A stretch of DNA of 35,901 nt, taken from contig DISE01000093.1 in NCBI GenBank assembly GCA_002421865.1, positions 1-35,901 on the forward strand. The letters run 5' to 3'. The translations under genes and the position numbers were made by a program. Under the pieces are notes generated by a model, which worked only from the letters and a program-made list of their open reading frames with translations, did not search any database and was not told the DNA's origin. This document shows, in pieces, positions 31,800-35,901 of this stretch (position 1 is the first letter of the stretch; every line of letters starts with the position of its first letter). Source of the stretch: Castellaniella sp. UBA6218 (GTDB lineage Bacteria; Pseudomonadota; Gammaproteobacteria; Burkholderiales; Burkholderiaceae_B).

Positions 31800-32870
31800 T
31801 TGAATCCGTCCTCCCCCGCCCGCCATCCCGCCTGGGGCATCGCCCTGGTGGCGCTGATCGCCCTGGCCGGCCTGTTCTACGTGAAATGGTCGCCATACTA
31901 CGACCGCGCCTTCACGGCCGCCCAGACCCATTCCATCGGCGCGTCCATCCTGACGGGCGGCCAGGACGCGCCGCCCGCGCCCTCGCTGCACGCCGCGCTC
32001 GACTACGCCAAGGCCTACGGGCTGGCCATCTGGAAAGCCCTGCTGCTGGGGCTGCTGCTGGGTTCCGCCATCCAGACCCTGCTGCCGCCCCGCTGGATCG
32101 AACGCTGGCTGGGCCGTCCCGGCGCCAGCGGCGTCGTGACGGGCGGCCTGCTGTCCATCCCCAGCATGATGTGCACCTGCTGCGCAGCCCCCGTGATCAC
32201 GGGGCTGCGCCACTGCCGCGCCGCGCCGGGCAACACGGCCGCCTACTGGCTGGGCAACACCATGCTCAACCCGGCCACCCTGGTCTTCATGGGCTTCGTC
32301 CTGGGCTGGCACTGGGCTGGGCTGCGTCTTGCGCTGGGTCTGGCCATGGTGCTGGGCCTGGGCTGGGCGCTGAACCGCATGAACAAGACAGACTGCACAC
32401 CCGCCGGCGACACCGACGCGGCTACCGCCGGAACCGACCCCGCGTTCTTCCTGCCGGGCCGGGTCCTGCGGCGCTGGGCGCGGGCCTTCGCCGGCATGGC
32501 GTTGCGGCTGCTGCCCGAATACCTGATTCTCGTGCTGCTGCTGGGCGCGGCCCGCGCCTGGCTGTTTCCCGTGCTGGACTTCAGCATCGACAACAGCCTG
32601 CTGTGGATCGTGGGCGCCGCGCTGGTCGGCACCCTGTTCGTCATCCCGACCGCCGGCGAAGTGCCCATCGTCCAGGCCCTGCTGGCGCTGGGCGTGGGCG
32701 TGGGACCGGCGGCCGCGCTGCTGGTGACCCTGCCGCCGGTCAGCCTGCCGTCGCTGGCCATGGTCAGCCGGTCGTTCCGGCGCGCCGAACTGGCCGTCCT
32801 GGCACTGGGCGTCGCGGGGATGGGCGTGCTCGCCGGCGGCCTGGCGATCGCGCTGGGGTTCGGCGCTTAG
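31800..32870 (+). CDS. DUF318/UPF0718-type inner-membrane permease
   Basis: The 356-residue protein has about eight hydrophobic helices. The family core LSIPSMMCTCCAAPVITGL (Cys125, Cys127, Cys128) and the following NTMLNPATLVFMGFVLGW match DUF318/UPF0718 permeases, which include the ArsP organoarsenical exporters. Paired cysteines in a membrane helix suggest metal, metalloid or thiol substrates. A second repeat VIPTAGEVPIVQALLALGVG fits the two-fold fold. It starts at TTG (31800): ACGGAGGC lies at the right distance, and no in-frame ATG precedes the conserved region. The stop codon overlaps that of the convergent DUF72 gene. The substrate is unknown; no ars genes are nearby. Confidence 0.85.
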   Translation: MNPSSPARHPAWGIALVALIALAGLFYVKWSPYYDRAFTAAQTHSIGASILTGGQDAPPAPSLHAALDYAKAYGLAIWKALLLGLLLGSAIQTLLPPRWIERWLGRPGASGVVTGGLLSIPSMMCTCCAAPVITGLRHCRAAPGNTAAYWLGNTMLNPATLVFMGFVLGWHWAGLRLALGLAMVLGLGWALNRMNKTDCTPAGDTDAATAGTDPAFFLPGRVLRRWARAFAGMALRLLPEYLILVLLLGAARAWLFPVLDFSIDNSLLWIVGAALVGTLFVIPTAGEVPIVQALLALGVGVGPAAALLVTLPPVSLPSLAMVSRSFRRAELAVLALGVAGMGVLAGGLAIALGFGA

Positions 32871-33931
32871 GGCAGTACGGCCTGGGCGAGCTTCTGGATG
32901 GACAGCGGCGCGCAGCCCTCGGCATCGTTGCTGACGGTCACATAGGCCGGCTGGCCCGCACCCGTGATGCCGCGAATGGCGCGTGCCAGTTCGGCGCGGG
33001 TGTGCGTGTCCTCGCTGACGAGGGCGTCGAACGGCGCATGCTTTTTCTGCGCGTCGGCATAGCCGTACGGGCCAAAAACGCGGTTCAGGCTCCAGCGGCA
33101 GACCAGCGGGCCCGGCCACAACGCGCGCAGCATCGGCAGTTGCGCCTCGATCGGCGGCATTTTGCCATGCAGGCCCAGGCAGAACGTGGCGCCATGCGCC
33201 TTGAGGGTGTCGACCAGCGCCTGACCCAGCAGTTCCGGATCCCGGACTTCCACGGCGACGATCACGGAGGCATGCGCGGACAAGGCCTGGCGGACCGCCG
33301 CCAGCAAGCGATCCAGCCTGTCCAGCAATGCCCCGGGCCGGCCGAGCCAGTTCCAGGGCAAGGGACTCAACTGAAAAACGAGCACGCCCAGCCTAGCGCC
33401 CAGGCCCGCAAGCGCCGGCAGCACGAAGTGCCCGACGGCCAGGCGCGGGTCAAGGAAATCCGGGTTCGGCTTGAGCGCCTTGCCCTCGTCGCCGCGCACC
33501 TGGGCGTCAGTGACGAGGGCCGGGCATTTCACGACAAAACGAAAGCCCTCGTCGACCTGCGCCGCATAGGCGGCATATTGGGCGGCAGTCAACGGCCGCC
33601 AGAAGGTACGGTCCACGCATACCGTGCGCAGCAGCGGATGCTGGTGGTAGGCGCCCAACCCGTGCTTCGACAAGACGCCCGGAGCGTAATCGCCTTCCCA
33701 GACCAGACCTTCCCAGCCTGGGTAGGACCAGGTGGAAACCCCGAAGCGCAACTGCGCCGGCAGTTGCTGCGCCAGCCCTCGCCAGTCCTCGGCGGCGGGC
33801 GCGAGCCGCACCTTGGCTGGGCGCCGCCGCACGGACGGCGCCGGCGCCGGGCGGCCGGCCTCATCGTCTTGCGGTTCGGCTTGAGGCCGGCAGGGCGCCG
33901 CCCCAAACAGATCGTCCTGCATGCTTGTCAT
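32867..33931 (-). CDS. DUF72 (YecE-like) protein
   Basis: The protein of about 354 residues is a DUF72 TIM-barrel-like protein. LRFGVSTWSYPGWEGLVW starts the domain, FRFVVKCPALVT and VLVFQLSPLPWN lie in the middle and VTVSNDAEGCAPLSIQKL ends it. Function is unknown in the family. An N-terminal extension of about 60 residues (MTSMQDDLFGAAPCRPQAEP...) is low in predicted structure; its LFG opening is frequent in these proteins. The ATG at 33931 or 33922 is the likely start; neither has a good ribosome site. The gene follows the carboxymuconolactone decarboxylase family gene on the same strand. Confidence 0.85.
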   Translation of the reverse strand: MTSMQDDLFGAAPCRPQAEPQDDEAGRPAPAPSVRRRPAKVRLAPAAEDWRGLAQQLPAQLRFGVSTWSYPGWEGLVWEGDYAPGVLSKHGLGAYHQHPLLRTVCVDRTFWRPLTAAQYAAYAAQVDEGFRFVVKCPALVTDAQVRGDEGKALKPNPDFLDPRLAVGHFVLPALAGLGARLGVLVFQLSPLPWNWLGRPGALLDRLDRLLAAVRQALSAHASVIVAVEVRDPELLGQALVDTLKAHGATFCLGLHGKMPPIEAQLPMLRALWPGPLVCRWSLNRVFGPYGYADAQKKHAPFDALVSEDTHTRAELARAIRGITGAGQPAYVTVSNDAEGCAPLSIQKLAQAVLP

Positions 33932-33944
33932 CGCAGAATTGTGG

Positions 33945-33971
33945 CATGGCCCGGCCGACGGCCGGACCATG
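33945..33971 (-). terminator. Hairpin between the CMD-family gene and the DUF72 gene
   Basis: CATGG-C-CCGGCC, GAC, GGCCGG-A-CCATG folds into an 11-bp stem with one internal mismatch. It lies nine bases after the upstream gene's stop on the minus strand. No U-tract follows, so it is probably a processing or partial-termination hairpin. Confidence 0.35.
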
Positions 33972-33979
33972 GGACGACG

Positions 33980-34513
33980 TCACCGCAAGGCGACCTTGGG
34001 GAAATCCACTGGAATGTCCAGGGCCACGTTGATGTAGTTGGTAAAGAGGTTCAAGGCGATATGGGCCATGATCTCGACGATCTGTTCGTCCCCGAAGCCG
34101 GCTTGCCGCAGACGGGCGACATCGTCGTCGCCGACCTGCGCACGCTGCTCGACTACCTTCAGGGCGAAGGCCAGCGCCGCCGCCGTCTTGGCATCATCGG
34201 ACTGCCCGGCCTGGGCAGCGGCCATCTCGGCAGCCGACGCACCGGCATTCTGGCCAAGCACAGTATGCGCGGCCAGGCAATATTCGCAGCGGTTGCGGTT
34301 CGCGATGGCGACAGCGATCTGCTCGCCGAGCCTGGCGCCCAGCGTGCCCCGACCCAGGGCGCCGAACGCGGCCCACATGCTTTGCAAGGCAGCGGGGGAG
34401 TTGGCCACCGCCTTGAACATATTGGGCGTGGCGCCGAACGCCTGCTGGATCTGCGCCAGCAGCGGCTGGCTGGCGGCGGGGACGGATTGGGATTGAAGTT
34501 TGACACGAGGCAT
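33980..34513 (-). CDS. Carboxymuconolactone decarboxylase / AhpD-like family protein
   Basis: The 177-residue all-helical protein has the AhpD-like redox motif CEYCLAAHT (CxxC with a following His) in the middle and MFKAVANSPAALQSMWAAFGAL before it. The motif points to peroxidase-related or alkylhydroperoxidase-like chemistry rather than true decarboxylation. The ATG at 34513 follows TCAGGAGATCATC, a strong ribosome site. The leader holds a hairpin with a T-run. It is divergent from an AraC regulator that probably controls it. Confidence 0.9.
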   Translation of the reverse strand: MPRVKLQSQSVPAASQPLLAQIQQAFGATPNMFKAVANSPAALQSMWAAFGALGRGTLGARLGEQIAVAIANRNRCEYCLAAHTVLGQNAGASAAEMAAAQAGQSDDAKTAAALAFALKVVEQRAQVGDDDVARLRQAGFGDEQIVEIMAHIALNLFTNYINVALDIPVDFPKVALR

Positions 34514-34525
34514 GATGATCTCCTG

Positions 34526-34549
34526 AAAAAAACACCTGTACGGCAGGTG
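34526..34549 (-). terminator. Terminator-like hairpin in the leader of the CMD-family gene
   Basis: On the minus strand CACCTG-CCGTA-CAGGTG (34549-34533) is followed by seven T (34532-34526) and then directly by the ribosome site CAGGAG of the next gene. It has the shape of an intrinsic terminator but with only six base pairs. It sits inside the mRNA leader, where it could act as an attenuator. Alternatively the inverted repeat is an operator. Confidence 0.45.
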
Positions 34550-34576
34550 ATTGAGGGCAGTATGGCGGCGTTTCAT

Positions 34577-34599
34577 GTACTATAGGGATCAATTAGTAC
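34577..34599. promoter_or_regulatory. Inverted repeat between CMD-family and AraC genes
   Basis: GTACTA (34577-34582) and TAGTAC (34594-34599) are exact complements 11 bases apart, one helical turn plus between centres. This fits a dimeric or AraC-type binding site. It lies in an AT-rich patch (TAAAAT nearby at 34603-34608) between the two divergent genes. Confidence 0.45.
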
Positions 34600-34622
34600 G
34601 CATAAAATATCATTTCGTCCAA

Positions 34623-35486
34623 ATGCCACCTGATCCGCCCATCGACCGCCTCTCGGGTCTTCTGGAACGCTTCCGGGTCCAGGCTCAGTTGCACCATTCG
34701 GGCGCGCTGTGCGGGCTCAACCATTTCGATGCCTGTGAAGGGCACGGCTACCTGCACGTGCTGCGCCGGGGCTCCCTGCGGGTGAGCCATCCCGGCGCGC
34801 AGGATGTCCCCCGCTCGCTGAGCTTCGACGAACCGACCTTGCTGTTCTACGCGCGCCCGCTGACCCACCGCTTCCATAATCCCCCGGCGGAAGGCGCGGA
34901 CTTCACCTGCGCGCGGCTGCTCTTCGACGGCGGCATGCGCCACCCACTGGCGCGGGCGCTGCCGCCCTTGATCGCGGTGCCGCTGACGCGCGTGACGGGC
35001 CTGGAAGCGGCCCTGGAGCTGCTCTTCGCCGAAACCGACCGCGTGCGCTGCGGCCAGCGCCTGCTGGCCGACCGCTTGTTCGAGGTGGTGGTGCTTCAAT
35101 TGCTGCGCTGGCTGCTGGACCACCCGCAAGAGGCCGGCGTGCGCCCCGGCCTCATCACGGGCTTGTCCGACCCGCGCCTGGCCCGCGTGCTGGTCGCCCT
35201 GCACGAAGCCCCAGGCGAAGCCTGGACGCTGGAGCGCATGGCTGCATGCGCCGGCATGTCCCGCACGGCGTTTGCCAAGGCTTTCCGTGAGATCGTCGGC
35301 CAGACGCCGGCCGATTATCTATCCGACTGGCGCATCGCGCTGGCGCAAAGCCGGCTGCGCGAAGGCAGACCCATCAAGAGGCTGGCCGAAGAGCTTGGCT
35401 ACGCGAATCCGTCCGCGCTTTCACGCGCATTCACCGCCAGGACCGGCATGCCGCCGCGCGCCTGGCTGGCGAGAGCCCAGGCCTGA
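34623..35486 (+). CDS. AraC family transcriptional regulator
   Basis: The protein is about 287 residues. An N-terminal cupin-type sensor domain (GYLHVLRRGSLRVSHPG, LLFYARPLTHRFHNPP) is of the kind called AraC-binding-like/cupin_6. The C-terminal double helix-turn-helix includes WTLERMAACAGMSRTAFAKAFREIVGQTPADYLSDWRIALAQSRL and IKRLAEELGYANPSALSRAF. Relatives are often divergent from small redox or oxidoreductase genes, as here with the AhpD-like gene. The ATG at 34623 is preferred. An in-frame ATG at 34575 would place the AT-rich promoter-like patch inside the coding region. No Shine-Dalgarno is evident. Confidence 0.9.
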   Translation: MPPDPPIDRLSGLLERFRVQAQLHHSGALCGLNHFDACEGHGYLHVLRRGSLRVSHPGAQDVPRSLSFDEPTLLFYARPLTHRFHNPPAEGADFTCARLLFDGGMRHPLARALPPLIAVPLTRVTGLEAALELLFAETDRVRCGQRLLADRLFEVVVLQLLRWLLDHPQEAGVRPGLITGLSDPRLARVLVALHEAPGEAWTLERMAACAGMSRTAFAKAFREIVGQTPADYLSDWRIALAQSRLREGRPIKRLAEELGYANPSALSRAFTARTGMPPRAWLARAQA

Positions 35487-35510
35487 GGCAACGGCGGGGG
35501 ATGGGAATCT

Positions 35511-35584
35511 TGGAGCGGGTGATGGGAATCGAACCCACGCTTGAGGCTTGGGAAGCCGCCGTTCTACCATTGAACTACACCCGC
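35511..35584 (-). tRNA. tRNA-Gly, anticodon CCC
   Basis: The 74-nucleotide cloverleaf reads from 35584 down. The acceptor GCGGGTG pairs with CACCCGC, the D-arm is GTTC/GAAC, and the T-arm is GTGGG-TTCGATT-CCCAT. Discriminator U and encoded CCA are at 35514-35511. The anticodon loop is TTCCCAA, so the anticodon is CCC and it reads GGG codons. The anticodon stem GCGGC/GCCTC has one C-U mismatch at the 28-42 position. Confidence 0.95.
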
Positions 35585-35669
35585 ATCGATGAAGATCGAT
35601 GACCGCAGGGATTCATTGGTAAAATCAAGGCTCACCAAATCCCTTGCAGCCCGGCATTTTAACAGCATT

Positions 35670-35901
35670 TTGAACCCGCCCAAATCCCCCCCGCCCGTCG
35701 TGACGGCCCAGACTCCGTCGGGCAGCACTCACATCCGCAGCTTCGTCCACCGCCGCGCCCACATCACCCCCAGCCAGGAGCAGGCGATCGCCGAATGGCT
35801 GCCGCGCTGGTCGATCCGCTACCAGGACACGCCCATCGACCTGTCGGCGGCCTTCGGCCGGACGGCGCCCGTGATCCTGGAGATCGGCTTCGGCATGGGC
35901 G
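35670..35901 (+). CDS. trmB: tRNA (guanine-N7)-methyltransferase (partial, N-terminal part)
   Basis: The reading frame contains HIRSFVHRRAHITPSQEQAI and then FGRTAPVILEIGFGMG. The last part is the SAM-binding motif I (EIGFGxG) of TrmB, which methylates G46 of tRNAs. The gene runs off the right edge after about 77 codons. Start candidates are TTG at 35670 and GTG at 35700; neither has a clear ribosome site and no in-frame ATG is seen. It is divergent from the tRNA-Gly gene. Confidence 0.87.
   Translation, partial: MNPPKSPPPVVTAQTPSGSTHIRSFVHRRAHITPSQEQAIAEWLPRWSIRYQDTPIDLSAAFGRTAPVILEIGFGMG

Noticed and set aside
31886..34585. An 899-codon plus-strand frame across the permease, DUF72 and CMD-family genes
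   Set aside because: It spans three independent real genes in other frames, has no domain and is explained by GC-rich codon bias.
35585..35602. ATCGATGA direct repeat next to the tRNA as a possible integration site
   Set aside because: Only eight bases, adjacent copies, at the 5' side of the tRNA, and no integrase or element nearby.

Overview
The window is high-GC DNA with tightly packed genes on both strands. It looks like a betaproteobacterial chromosome of the order Burkholderiales, most likely family Alcaligenaceae (Bordetella/Achromobacter/Castellaniella type). This is inferred from gene content and protein style, not from a search. Nothing indicates a phage, plasmid or insertion sequence. 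No rRNA, CRISPR array or transposase is visible, and no gene-free stretch exceeds 300 bases.

Layout. Bases 1-841 hold the N-terminal part of a NarK nitrate/nitrite transporter behind an FNR-type anaerobic promoter. Next come serA and a 7TMR-DISM diguanylate cyclase (1029-4194). A small flavin reductase and the ovothiol enzyme OvoA follow (4342-7326), then a very large MASE3-PAS-PAS-GGDEF-EAL protein whose catalytic residues are altered (7323-10169). A short remnant of an NCS1-type nucleobase transporter with its own terminator lies at 10202-10397. A copper-type TonB receptor and a DUF2946 protein occupy 10410-12952. A cystine-type ABC transporter (13153-15414) is followed by a divergent EamA exporter / MocR regulator pair (15473-17890), ung (17922-18704) and two tandem membrane diguanylate cyclases (18645-21092).

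The second half carries a DUF2520 Rossmann protein, azlCD and yajQ (21207-23758), a RES/Xre toxin-antitoxin pair (23890-25049), a divergent azoR / LysR pair (25068-26781), a GFA protein, an SbcC/SbcD-like pair (27232-31055), a VOC protein, a DUF318-type permease, a DUF72 protein, a carboxymuconolactone decarboxylase family protein divergent from an AraC regulator, a tRNA-Gly(CCC) and the start of trmB.

How the parts may work together. Cyclic di-GMP is a recurring theme: three diguanylate cyclases that look active, one composite protein that looks catalytically dead, and YajQ, a family with c-di-GMP-binding members. The copper receptor and narK fit a denitrifying or microaerobic lifestyle with a demand for copper enzymes. 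Cystine import and OvoA both concern sulfur/thiol metabolism, and the reductase upstream of ovoA may supply electrons to it; this link is inference. The most interesting items are the reductase-OvoA pair, the double-degenerate GGDEF-EAL protein, the SbcCD-like pair with altered metal ligands, the copper-uptake module, and several clean palindromes and hairpins in promoter regions.
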